In this document: one piece after another, positions 17,891 through 27,101 of the stretch
Numbering within the stretch: position 1 is the first letter of the stretch
Layout of the letters: every line of letters begins with the position of its first letter
Notes under the pieces: generated by a model
Databases searched by the model: none
Told to the model about the DNA's origin: nothing
The model's input: the letters and a program-made list of their open reading frames with translations, nothing else
Assembly (NCBI GenBank): GCA_002841195.1
Contig: PHEO01000004.1
Span: 1 to 48,308, forward strand
DNA from: Alphaproteobacteria bacterium HGW-Alphaproteobacteria-11
Lineage (GTDB): Bacteria; Pseudomonadota; Alphaproteobacteria; Parvibaculales; Parvibaculaceae
Length of the DNA: 48,308 bases
Reading direction: 5' to 3'
Made by a program: the position numbers and the translations under genes

Positions 17891-18967
17891 ATGTCACCGT
17901 CGATTATCGAGACCCTTTCCAGCGGCTTGCCGCGCCTTCGCCGCGCCGCCGCCGTGTTTTTCGCACTGGCTTTCGCCGCCGTCGCGCCCGCCGCCGCGCA
18001 GGACATGGAGGGCGGCAGCAAACCGTCCTATGCGATGCAATCGGCGCTGGCGCCAGAATCCCTGCTGCTCGATGCGACCTATGCCAATGGCCGGCTGGTT
18101 GCCGTTGGCGAATATGGACATGTCGTCTATTCCGACGATCGCGGCGTCACCTGGACGCAAGCCGCGTCCGTGCCGACACAGGCGACGCTGACCGGCGTCA
18201 CCTTCGTCGATGCGAAACTCGGCTTCGCTGTCGGCCACGATGCGACGATCATCCGCACACGCGATGGCGGCGAGAACTGGGATCTCGTCTATCACGATGC
18301 CGAATCCGAAATGGCATTCATGGCCGTCTATTTCGAAAATGAAGAGCGCGGATTCGCGCTCGGCGCCTTCGCCTTCATGGTCGAGACACAGGATGGCGGC
18401 GAGCCCGACAGTTGGGAAGAACGTTCGCTCAGCGATGGCTTGCTCGACGACTATCACCTCAACAAGCTTTTCTCGGACAAGGACGGCGATCTCTACATCG
18501 CCGCCGAGTTCGGCATCGTCTATCACTCCAGCGACAAGGGCCGCACCTTCACCAGCATCCAGACGCAGTATGAAGGTTCGTTCTGGGGCGGCTTCGGCAT
18601 GAGCGACGGTTCGGTCATGGTGTTCGGCATGCGCGGCAACGCTTTCCGTTCCTGGGACAAGGGTCAGAGCTGGACGAAAGTCGACACGGGCACCGACAAG
18701 TCGATTGCCGGCGGCGTTCAGCTTGGCGGCGGCAAGATCATCCTGGTCGGCCTACAAGGCTATGTCGGCTACAGCGACGACAACGGGAATAGCTTCGTCG
18801 AGGTCACACGCGCCGATCGCCTCGGCTATGCGGCGGTTTCGGACGGACCGGACGGTCAGATCGTCGTCTTCGGTGAACCCGGCGCCAAGCTGATGCCGGA
18901 CGATCCCGAGAAGGCCCGCGAAGCCGTTGGCGCGCGGATCACCGCCGCCACGGAAGGCGGCAGCTAG
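17891..18967 (+). CDS. Ycf48/BNR-like beta-propeller exported protein
   Basis: Signal peptide then LVAVGEYGHVVYSDDRGVTWTQA, GFAVGHDATIIRTRDGGENW, YVGYSDDNGNSF repeats. Confidence 0.85.
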   Translation: MSPSIIETLSSGLPRLRRAAAVFFALAFAAVAPAAAQDMEGGSKPSYAMQSALAPESLLLDATYANGRLVAVGEYGHVVYSDDRGVTWTQAASVPTQATLTGVTFVDAKLGFAVGHDATIIRTRDGGENWDLVYHDAESEMAFMAVYFENEERGFALGAFAFMVETQDGGEPDSWEERSLSDGLLDDYHLNKLFSDKDGDLYIAAEFGIVYHSSDKGRTFTSIQTQYEGSFWGGFGMSDGSVMVFGMRGNAFRSWDKGQSWTKVDTGTDKSIAGGVQLGGGKIILVGLQGYVGYSDDNGNSFVEVTRADRLGYAAVSDGPDGQIVVFGEPGAKLMPDDPEKAREAVGARITAATEGGS

Positions 18968-18997
18968 ACAGAAGCGGCCATGTGCCCGCACGCGACA

Positions 18998-19027
18998 GAC
19001 CCCGGCCATCGCGGCCGGGGTTTTTCG
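18998..19027 (+). terminator. Rho-independent terminator
   Basis: CCCCGGCC-atcgc-GGCCGGGGTTTTT. Confidence 0.9.
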
Positions 19028-19122
19028 TTTGCCGGTGCGCGCCCCGGCGATTGTCCCCTTTTCATCGCCGGTCGCGCGGGCCACAATCCCGGAAACGAAA
19101 ATAAAACGAGGGAGCGCGAAGC

Positions 19123-19926
19123 ATGACGGACGGCGTCGATTTCAGCCGCTACAAAAGGATCAAGGCGAGCCGTCAGGGCCGCGTGCTGACGCTGGCGCTC
19201 AGCAACCCGGCGCTGATGAACGCGGTTGACGGCGAAATGCATCGTGAGCTTTCAAGCATCTTTCTCGACGCCGCCGACGATCGCGAATCCGATATCGTCG
19301 TCCTCACCGGCGAAGGATCGGCGTTTTCGGCGGGCGGCGACCTCAACTGGATGAAACGCAGTTTCGAAGCCGGCGACAAGGGCCCGGACGCGGCGGAGGC
19401 AAAGCGCATCGTCTTCTCGCTGCTCGATCTCGAAAAGCCGATCATCGCCAAGGTGCGCGGGCCGGCGGTCGGCCTCGGCGCGACCATCGCGCTGATGTGC
19501 GACGTGATTTTTGCCAGCGACAATGCGCGCTTCGCCGATCCGCATGTGCGGGCCGGCATCGTGGCGGGCGATGGCGGCGCGATCATCTGGCCGCAGCTTG
19601 TCGGCTATGCGCGGGCCAAGGAATATCTGATGACGGGCGACGCCGTTTCGGCGGTGGAGGCGGAACGCATCGGCCTCGTCAATCATGTGGTGCCGGATGC
19701 CGAGCTTGACGCTCGCGTCGATGCCTTCGCGGCGAAGCTTGCCAGCGGCGCCATCCAGGCGATCAAATACAGCAAGGTGTCGGTCAATATCGGCCTGAAG
19801 CAACTTGCGCATACGATCCTCGACACCTCGATCGGATACGAGATGCTGACCTTCACGACCGAAGATCACAAGGAAGCGGTCAACGCGTTTCTCGAAAAGC
19901 GCAAACCGGCATTCACGGGGCGGTGA
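19123..19926 (+). CDS. Enoyl-CoA hydratase/isomerase family protein
   Basis: LTGEGSAFSAGGDLNWM, KVRGPAVGLGATIALMCDVIFAS. Confidence 0.92.
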   Translation: MTDGVDFSRYKRIKASRQGRVLTLALSNPALMNAVDGEMHRELSSIFLDAADDRESDIVVLTGEGSAFSAGGDLNWMKRSFEAGDKGPDAAEAKRIVFSLLDLEKPIIAKVRGPAVGLGATIALMCDVIFASDNARFADPHVRAGIVAGDGGAIIWPQLVGYARAKEYLMTGDAVSAVEAERIGLVNHVVPDAELDARVDAFAAKLASGAIQAIKYSKVSVNIGLKQLAHTILDTSIGYEMLTFTTEDHKEAVNAFLEKRKPAFTGR

Positions 19927-19931
19927 CGGCG

Positions 19932-21119
19932 ATGGATGCTGCCATGAGCGACATGCCGCTCAATTTCGACGAGCCGGAGCATGTGCGGATGCTGCGCGAT
20001 GCGACGCGCCGCTTCGTCGAAGCTGAAATGCCGCGGGCGCGGGCGCGCGAATGGGATCGCGGGAATATCTATCCCGCCGAAACGATGAAAAAGCTCGCCG
20101 CGATGGGCATGATGGGCCTGACCGTCGAGGAGAAATATGGCGGGGCCGGCGTCGACATCTACGCGACGATGGCGGTCATCGAGGAAATCGCCAAGCGTTC
20201 GGTTGCGGTCGCCTGCCCTTACATCATGGCGGTCTGTTATGCGGGCATGAATCTCGGTGAAAGCGCCAGCGAGGCACAGAAGCAGGAATTGCTGCCGAAG
20301 GTCGCGGCGGGCAACCTGCTCTTTGCCTATGGATTGTCCGAACCCAATGTCGGCGGCGATCTTGCCACCGTCGAAACGACGGCGCGGCGCGACGGCGACA
20401 CGGTTGTCATCAACGGCGCCAAGCGCTGGTGCACAGGCGCCGATATCGCCGATTACATATTCTGTCTGCTGCGCTCAGGGCCGAAGGAAGACAAGTACAA
20501 GAACCTGTCGATCGTGCTGGTGCCGCCGACGCTGCCCGGCATCACCATCACGCCGCTCGGCCATCTCGGCATTCGCGGCGTTGAAACCAAGGATGTCACC
20601 TTCGACGATGTGCGGGTGCCCGCCGCCAATATTCTCGGCGGCGAGGCGATGTGGAACAAGGGCTGGCAACAGCTTGCCGGGCGGGCGCTCGAGGTCGAGA
20701 AGCTCGAATTGTCGGCCTGCGCGCTCGGGCTTGCCGAGGCCGCCGTCGCCGATGCCTGGACTTACGCGGAAGAGCGGGTGCAGTTCGGCCGCGCCATTGC
20801 CGGTCATCAGGCCATCCGGCACATGCTGGCCGAGGCGCGCACGAAGGTTCGCGCGATGCGCCTGATGCTCTACAGCGCCGCCTGGCTTGCCGATCAGGGG
20901 CGTCCCTGTTCGGTCGAGACGTCGATGGCCAAGCTCTTTTGCTGCGAAGGCGCGGCGGAAGTTACACAGACCTGCATGCGCGTCACCGGCGCCTATGGCC
21001 TCTCCGACGAGATGGACATGGAGCGCTATGTGCGCGACGCGATCAGCCTGCCGATCGTCGGCGGTTCGTCGAACATGCAGAAGAACAATATCGCCAACCG
21101 GCTGAAGCTCGGCGCCTGA
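19932..21119 (+). CDS. Acyl-CoA dehydrogenase
   Basis: AYGLSEPNVGGDLATVET, IVLVP…GIRGVETKDVTFDDVRVPAANILG, MRVTGAYGLSDEMDMERYVRDA; start may be the GTG at 19923 or an internal ATG. Confidence 0.92.
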   Translation: MDAAMSDMPLNFDEPEHVRMLRDATRRFVEAEMPRARAREWDRGNIYPAETMKKLAAMGMMGLTVEEKYGGAGVDIYATMAVIEEIAKRSVAVACPYIMAVCYAGMNLGESASEAQKQELLPKVAAGNLLFAYGLSEPNVGGDLATVETTARRDGDTVVINGAKRWCTGADIADYIFCLLRSGPKEDKYKNLSIVLVPPTLPGITITPLGHLGIRGVETKDVTFDDVRVPAANILGGEAMWNKGWQQLAGRALEVEKLELSACALGLAEAAVADAWTYAEERVQFGRAIAGHQAIRHMLAEARTKVRAMRLMLYSAAWLADQGRPCSVETSMAKLFCCEGAAEVTQTCMRVTGAYGLSDEMDMERYVRDAISLPIVGGSSNMQKNNIANRLKLGA

Positions 21120-21130
21120 AGGAGACCTCG

Positions 21131-22324
21131 ATGAGCGATACGCAGATACGCATGGGCGGCGCGGCCGATCCTGTTGCCGCAGCGGATGGATTTGCAGAGG
21201 AGGTTGCCGCGCGCGCCGCCGAAATCGAGGCCAACCGCTTTTTGCCGCAGGACATCGCGCGGCGTTTCGCCGAGACGGGGCTCTACCGGCTTTGCGTGCC
21301 TGCCGCCTATGGCGGCCGGGAAGCGCATCCCGCCGTTCTCTTCGAGACCGTGGAGCGGCTGGCGCGGGCCGATGGGTCGGCGGCCTGGTGTGTCTTTATC
21401 GGCGCGACGTCGGGACTTGTCGCGGGTTTTCTCGCACCGGAGGAAGCGCAGGCCGTGTTCGGCGATCCGCTGACCATTACGGCCGGCGTCTTCGCGCCGC
21501 GCGGCAAGGCTGTGCATGCGGTCGAAAAGGGCGTGTCCGGCTACCGCGTCAACGGGCGCTGGCAATGGGGATCGGGTTCGCGCAATGCGCATTATATTTC
21601 CGGCGGCTGCATGATCCTCGGCTCCGACGGCAAGCCGGAAATGGCGGCCGAAGACATTCCGCAGAACCGGATGATGATGTTCGACGCCAAGGACGTGACG
21701 CTGCTCGATACCTGGGACGTGTCGGGACTTTGCGGCACCGGCAGCACCGATTTCGAAGTGAGCGATTTGTTCGTGCCGGCCAAGCGCGCGGTCAGCCTTG
21801 TCAGCGACAAGCCGCTCGCCCGGCCGCTCTATTGTTTTCCGACCTTCGGCCTTCTCGGCATCGGCATCGCGGCGGTGGCGCTCGGGCTCGCGCGCGGTTC
21901 GATCGATACGCTGGTCGAGCTTGCGGGCGGCAAGACGCCGCAAGGTTCGTCGAAGCCGCTGGCGCTGCGCGCCAAGGCGCAGCTCGACGTGTCGCAGGCC
22001 GAGGCGCTGACGCGTTCGGCGCGCAGTTGGCTTCTGGAGGCTGTCGACGCGGCCTACACGGCGGCGGAAAAGAACGGCGAGATGACGGTCGCCCATCGCC
22101 GCGATATTCGCCTTGCGACCACACATGCGGTGCAGTCGGCGGCGCGGGCGGTCGATCTGATGTACACGCTCGCCGGCGGCAGCTCGGTCTATCGCGGTTC
22201 GCCCTTGCAACGCCAGTTCCGCGATGTGCATGTCGCGACCCAGCACATGATGGTGTCGGATGCGACCTATGAGCTGACGGGCCGGTTGCTGCTCGGCGTG
22301 CCGACCAACACGGCGATGCTCTAA
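21131..22324 (+). CDS. Acyl-CoA dehydrogenase-fold flavin-dependent monooxygenase/hydroxylase-like protein
   Basis: VNGRWQWGSGSRNAHYISGGCM, DTWDVSGLCGTGSTDFEV, GSSVYRGSPLQRQFRDVHVATQH, typical of the HsaA/DszC-type branch. Confidence 0.82.
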   Translation: MSDTQIRMGGAADPVAAADGFAEEVAARAAEIEANRFLPQDIARRFAETGLYRLCVPAAYGGREAHPAVLFETVERLARADGSAAWCVFIGATSGLVAGFLAPEEAQAVFGDPLTITAGVFAPRGKAVHAVEKGVSGYRVNGRWQWGSGSRNAHYISGGCMILGSDGKPEMAAEDIPQNRMMMFDAKDVTLLDTWDVSGLCGTGSTDFEVSDLFVPAKRAVSLVSDKPLARPLYCFPTFGLLGIGIAAVALGLARGSIDTLVELAGGKTPQGSSKPLALRAKAQLDVSQAEALTRSARSWLLEAVDAAYTAAEKNGEMTVAHRRDIRLATTHAVQSAARAVDLMYTLAGGSSVYRGSPLQRQFRDVHVATQHMMVSDATYELTGRLLLGVPTNTAML

Positions 22325-22363
22325 CACATTGAATCTTTTACTTATTTCTGGAGACAAATCGCG

Positions 22364-23149
22364 ATGAGCGAAGCACGAAAAGGCCGGGTCGCCGGCAAGA
22401 TGGCGTTCGTCACCGGCGGCGCGCAGGGGCTCGGCAAGGCGTCGGCGATCATGCTGGCGCGCGAGGGCGCGAAAGTGACGCTGGCCGATATCAACGAGAA
22501 GGGCGCGCAGGAAGTCGCCGACGAGATCAACGCGGATCGTCCGGGTACGGCCTTTGCCGTCGGGCTCGACGTCACGCGCGAAGACCAGTGGAAGGCCGCG
22601 CTTGCCGAAGCCGACAAGGCGATGGGTGGCATCAATGTGCTTTTCAACAATGCCGGCATCGGCGGCGGCACGACGGTGGAGGAAACCGATTTCGAGACCT
22701 ACAAGAAGGTCATGGCGGTCGATGTCGATTCGGTCTTTCTCGGCTGCAAATATGCGACCTCCTACATGGTGCCTCATGCGCCGGGCTCGATCATCAACAC
22801 ATCGTCGATCGCCGGACTGATCGCCGGTCACAACATGGCGGCCTACAACGCGGCCAAGGCGGCCGTCTGGCTGCTGTCCAAATCGGTGGCGCTGCATTGC
22901 GCCAAGCGCGGCTACCGCATCCGCTCCAACTCGATCCACCCGACCTTCATCGACACGCCAATCCTCGACGGCATGGCGCGCGGCATGTCGAAGGAGGAGC
23001 TGGTGAAGAAGCTCGCCAAGCAGGTGCCGCTCGGCATTGTCGGCGAACCGGACGACGTCGCCTATTGCGTGCTTTATCTGGCGTCCGACGAATCGAAATT
23101 CATTACCGGCGCCGAAATCAAGATCGATGGCGGCATTAGCGCGATGTAA
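22364..23149 (+). CDS. SDR family oxidoreductase
   Basis: KMAFVTGGAQGLGKASAIMLAREGAKV, NNAGIGGG, YNAAKAA. Confidence 0.94.
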   Translation: MSEARKGRVAGKMAFVTGGAQGLGKASAIMLAREGAKVTLADINEKGAQEVADEINADRPGTAFAVGLDVTREDQWKAALAEADKAMGGINVLFNNAGIGGGTTVEETDFETYKKVMAVDVDSVFLGCKYATSYMVPHAPGSIINTSSIAGLIAGHNMAAYNAAKAAVWLLSKSVALHCAKRGYRIRSNSIHPTFIDTPILDGMARGMSKEELVKKLAKQVPLGIVGEPDDVAYCVLYLASDESKFITGAEIKIDGGISAM

Positions 23150-23221
23150 GGGGTTCGCCGTTTAAGCTTTTCCGTCGGGTCTTGCGGGGAGGCGAGGCCG
23201 GTCCCATATCGGTCGGCAACC

Positions 23222-23935
23222 ATGACCCAGCGCATTCTCATCGTGCTCCATCAGGAGCGTTCCAGCCCCGGCCGGGTGGCGCAGGCGCTGCTGCGGCGCG
23301 GCTGCGAACTCGACATCCGTCGCCCGGCGCTGGGCGATCCGTTGCCCGCCGATATGTCGGCGCATGACGCCGCCATTATTTTCGGCGGGCCGATGAGCGC
23401 CAATGACGAGCTTCCTTTCATCAAGGCCGAGACCGACTGGATCGGTGTACCGCTGAGGGAAGAAAAGCCTTATCTCGGCATCTGCCTTGGCGGGCAGATG
23501 CTGGCACGCTATCTCGGGGCCCGCGTCTGGGCGCATCCCGAAGCGCGGGTCGAGGCCGGCTATTATCCGATCCGGCCGACCGCCGAGGGCGGGCATCTCT
23601 TCGACGATCCGCAATATGTCTATCAATGGCACCGCGAGGGCTTCGAGCTGCCTTCGGGCGCGGTGCAGCTTGCCGAAGGGGCCGGCGACTTCCCGGTCCA
23701 GGCGATGCGCTATGGCGACAAGGCCTATGGCCTCCAGTTCCACCCCGAACTGACGACGCCGATGATGGATGCCTGGCTGACACTGGCGGCGGAGCGGCTG
23801 AAGCAGCCCGGCGCCCAGCCGGCGGAGGCGCATCGCGAAGGCCGCAAGGCCCATGACGCGGCACTGCGGGCATGGCTCGGGCGCTTCCTCGACCACTGGC
23901 TGCCGCCGGAGGCCGGCGCGGGCGTCGAGAGCTGA
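23222..23935 (+). CDS. Class I glutamine amidotransferase-like protein
   Basis: AIIFGGPMSAND, YLGICLGGQMLAR, YGLQFHPELT. Confidence 0.92.
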   Translation: MTQRILIVLHQERSSPGRVAQALLRRGCELDIRRPALGDPLPADMSAHDAAIIFGGPMSANDELPFIKAETDWIGVPLREEKPYLGICLGGQMLARYLGARVWAHPEARVEAGYYPIRPTAEGGHLFDDPQYVYQWHREGFELPSGAVQLAEGAGDFPVQAMRYGDKAYGLQFHPELTTPMMDAWLTLAAERLKQPGAQPAEAHREGRKAHDAALRAWLGRFLDHWLPPEAGAGVES

Positions 23936-23961
23936 ATTCGGGGGAAGGGATGCTCCGGGAA

Positions 23962-24037
23962 TGGTGGAGCCGAGCGGGATCGAACCGCTGACCTCCTCAT
24001 TGCGAACGAGGCGCTCTCCCAACTGAGCTACGGCCCC
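23962..24037 (-). tRNA. tRNA-Ala (CGC)
   Basis: Minus strand GGGGCCGTAGCTCAGTTGGGAGAGCGCCTCGTTCGCAATGAGGAGGTCAGCGGTTCGATCCCGCTCGGCTCCACCA. Confidence 0.97.
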
Positions 24038-24259
24038 GGAGCCCTGCGCCTTTTCGGCGCCGGAGGCCACTTCCTAGGCGGCGGCGGGCGAGGTGTCAAG
24101 TGAGCGGCGGGGCCCTCGGAGGCCGCGTGGAAACCCGTCCTTGAACCCCGTGCCGGGCCCGTTTACACCTTGGATAACGGATTCGCCGCGGCACCCTTCG
24201 CGCCGCTCTCCGCGTGGCCGACTGCTGCGGCCGCGAACAATCAACAATGGCGAGGCCCC

Positions 24260-24565
24260 ATGATTGCGCTGCTGAACCTGATCGCCTCGGCCATCACCAT
24301 CTATGTCTGGATCATCGTGATCGGGGTGGTGCTGAGCTGGCTGGTCGCCTTCAACGTCGTCAACACGCATAACCGTTTCGTCTATACCGTCGTCGACACG
24401 ATCAACCGGCTGACGGAGCCGGCGCTGCGGCCGATCCGCAACATCCTGCCCAATCTCGGCGGTATCGACATTTCGCCGGTCATCCTGATCCTGCTGCTTT
24501 TCTTCCTGCGCAACCTGATCGTCTATGACGTGCCGATCTGGCTCGGCTATGGGGTCGGGTACTGA
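24260..24565 (+). CDS. YggT family membrane protein
   Basis: [32 protein letters not shown]…[32 protein letters not shown]. Confidence 0.93.
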   Translation: MIALLNLIASAITIYVWIIVIGVVLSWLVAFNVVNTHNRFVYTVVDTINRLTEPALRPIRNILPNLGGIDISPVILILLLFFLRNLIVYDVPIWLGYGVGY

Positions 24566-24575
24566 GCGGGGCGGC

Positions 24576-25487
24576 ATGAGCGAAGCGCGGATCATCGACG
24601 GCAAGACAATCGCCGAGGGCTTGCGCGTCCGCGTCGCCGCCGAAGTGGCGCGGCTCAAGAAAGATCACGGACTCACGCCCGGCCTCGCCGTCGTTCTGGT
24701 CGGCAACGATCCGGCCAGCGAAATCTATGTCCGCAACAAGGGTTTGCAGACCAAGGAGGCGGGCATGAACTCCTTCGAGTTCAAACTGCCCGATACGACG
24801 ACGCAGGATGCGCTGCTCGCCAAGGTCCGCGAGCTCAACGCCGATCCGGCGGTGCACGGCATTCTGGTGCAGTTCCCGGTGCCGGCGCAGATTTCCCAGC
24901 AAGCGGTCATCGAAACCATCGATCCCGACAAGGATGTCGACGGGCTTCATCCGGTCAGCGCCGGACGGCTCGCAAGCGGTTTGCCGGGCCTTGTGCCGGC
25001 GACGCCGACCGGCTGCCTCGTTCTGGCGTGCGAAGCCTTCAAGGCGCGCGGCGAAACGCTGGCCGGCAAGCATGCCGTCGTGGTCGGCCGCTCCAATCTC
25101 GTCGGCAAGCCGGTCGCGCAATTGCTGCTCGGTGAAAACTGCACCGTCACCATCGCGCATAGCCGCACCGCCGACCTGCCGGCGGTCTGCCGCATGGGCG
25201 ACATTCTGGTGGCCGCGACCGGGCGCGCCGAAATGATCCGCGGCAGTTGGGTGAAGCCCGGCGCTGTCGTCATCGATGTCGGCACGACGCGCATTCCGGC
25301 GCCCGAGCGCGGCGAAGGCAAGATGCGGCTCGTCGGCGATGTCGCCTTTGCCGAAGCAAAGACGGTCGCCGGCGACATCACGCCGGTGCCCGGCGGAGTC
25401 GGCCCCATGACCATCGCCTGCCTGCTGCGCAACACGCTTTTCGCCGCCGCGCGCATTCACGGCATCGCGCCACCGCAAGATATTTGA
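24576..25487 (+). CDS. folD: Methylenetetrahydrofolate dehydrogenase/cyclohydrolase
   Basis: [75 protein letters not shown]. Confidence 0.97.
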   Translation: MSEARIIDGKTIAEGLRVRVAAEVARLKKDHGLTPGLAVVLVGNDPASEIYVRNKGLQTKEAGMNSFEFKLPDTTTQDALLAKVRELNADPAVHGILVQFPVPAQISQQAVIETIDPDKDVDGLHPVSAGRLASGLPGLVPATPTGCLVLACEAFKARGETLAGKHAVVVGRSNLVGKPVAQLLLGENCTVTIAHSRTADLPAVCRMGDILVAATGRAEMIRGSWVKPGAVVIDVGTTRIPAPERGEGKMRLVGDVAFAEAKTVAGDITPVPGGVGPMTIACLLRNTLFAAARIHGIAPPQDI

Positions 25488-25496
25488 GGCCGCGCC

Positions 25497-26507
25497 ATGG
25501 AAATGCGCCAGCTCGGAAAATTGTGGCCGGTCAGTGCGCTGACACTTGGCGGGGGCGGGCTCGGCCAGATATGGGGCGCGACGACACGCGACGAGGCGGT
25601 CGCCACGGTGCGCGCGGCGGCGGATGCCGGCATCACGCTGTTCGACATGGCGCCGCTTTACGGCCGCGGCGAGGCCGAAGCGGTGATGGGCGCGACCTTC
25701 GAGGGCAAGTGGCCGGACGGCATCCGCGTCACCACCAAATGCATGATCGGCCAGCGGCATTTTCCCGATGTCGCGGCGCGGCTCGGAACCTCGCTGACAC
25801 GCAGTCTCGCGACGATGAAGCGCGAACAGGCCGACATCTTCCTGCTGCATTCCAATATCTGTCCCGACGAATATGTTTACGATCGCGAGCCCGATTTTCC
25901 GAATTTCGGCGCCGTCACGCGCACGCAATTTGTCGAGGTGATCGTCCCCGCGTTCGAGAAGCTGAAGGCGCAAGGGCTGATCGGCGCCTGGGGGGTCACC
26001 GGCACGGGCCTGCCGCGCGCGATCATGGATGTCTTGCGCGAGGGCCCGCGCCCCGCCGTCGTGCAGGCGGTTACCAATCTGCTCGATTCGCCGGGCGGCA
26101 TGCGCCGTTACGAAGAGCCGGCCGAGCCGCGCAATATCATCCGCACCGCGAAGAACAACGATGTCGGCGTCATGGGCATTCGTGCCGTGCAGGCGGGCGC
26201 GCTGACTTCCGCCATCGACCGCAAGATGGACGAGAACGAACCCGAGATGCGGGACTATGCCCGCGCCGCGCCCTTCCGCGCGCTCTGCCGCGACATCGGC
26301 GAAGACCCGGCCATCGTCGCGCATCGCTATGCGCTGTCGATCCCCGGCGTCGACACGCTGGTGCTCGGCGTCAAGAACCGCACCGAGCTTGCCAGCATCG
26401 TCGCTGCTGCGGCGCCGCTTGATGCCGAACTTGTCGGCCGCATAGACGCCTTGCGCCTCAACTTCCAGGTACCGCGCATGCCGATCGACGGGGAGGACAT
26501 GCTCTGA
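25497..26507 (+). CDS. Aldo/keto reductase
   Basis: AADAGITLFDMAPLYGRGEAEAVMG, VTTKCMIG, QADIFLLHSN. Confidence 0.9.
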   Translation: MEMRQLGKLWPVSALTLGGGGLGQIWGATTRDEAVATVRAAADAGITLFDMAPLYGRGEAEAVMGATFEGKWPDGIRVTTKCMIGQRHFPDVAARLGTSLTRSLATMKREQADIFLLHSNICPDEYVYDREPDFPNFGAVTRTQFVEVIVPAFEKLKAQGLIGAWGVTGTGLPRAIMDVLREGPRPAVVQAVTNLLDSPGGMRRYEEPAEPRNIIRTAKNNDVGVMGIRAVQAGALTSAIDRKMDENEPEMRDYARAAPFRALCRDIGEDPAIVAHRYALSIPGVDTLVLGVKNRTELASIVAAAAPLDAELVGRIDALRLNFQVPRMPIDGEDML

Positions 26508-26527
26508 TGCCGCTCCCCGCCGCGCGC

Positions 26528-26785
26528 CTATCTGTTGTCGAGCTGCGCCCGGACCGCGTGCAACCCGTCGCGTGTGATGCGATAGGGGCTGCCGTCGCGC
26601 GAGGCGATCAGGCCGCGTCGACGCAAGCGGCGGAAGGTTGCCAATGAGCAATCGCTCAAAACCCAACCCTCGCGCGTGACGCAGATGACGGTGCGGATTT
26701 TTCCCTTTTCATCTTTTTCGACGCGGATCGTACCGCCGCGCGCCAGCGCATGGAGCGTGCGCTGCTCGAATTTCGAGACGTTCAT
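26528..26785 (-). CDS. YjhX (UPF0386) family protein
   Basis: [75 protein letters not shown]…; ATG at 26785. Confidence 0.92.
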   Translation of the reverse strand: MNVSKFEQRTLHALARGGTIRVEKDEKGKIRTVICVTREGWVLSDCSLATFRRLRRRGLIASRDGSPYRITRDGLHAVRAQLDNR

Positions 26786-27101
26786 CGGAAGATACCTGGA
26801 GAAAAGCCAAAGCGGGACGGGCGGCACGGCCGGCGCAGGCAATCGCGCTGCGCGGGCGGCGGCCCGTCTTTTCAAATGGCCCGTCCGAGAGGGGAAACCC
26901 GTCTCAGCGGCCGCGCTTTTCTCCGGCTACAGACATCAACGCTCCATCGCGCGTGGTGCTTCATCTCTAGCCGACGGACGCGCGCCCCGTCAATCCGCAT
27001 GTCTGGCCGCATGGCCGGCGCTGGCGGCGGCGCTGCTGGTTTTTGCCGCGCTGTTGCCGCCGGGCGACGCCCGCGCGGATAGCCATGCGGTTGAGGGCGG
27101 C

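Noticed and set aside
21026-22939. 637-aa minus-strand ORF antisense to the acyl-CoA operon
   Set aside because: Same antisense artefact, no recognisable motif.
24480-26666. 728-aa minus-strand ORF antisense to yggT/folD/aldo-keto reductase
   Set aside because: Lies opposite three recognisable genes; composition artefact of high GC codon usage.
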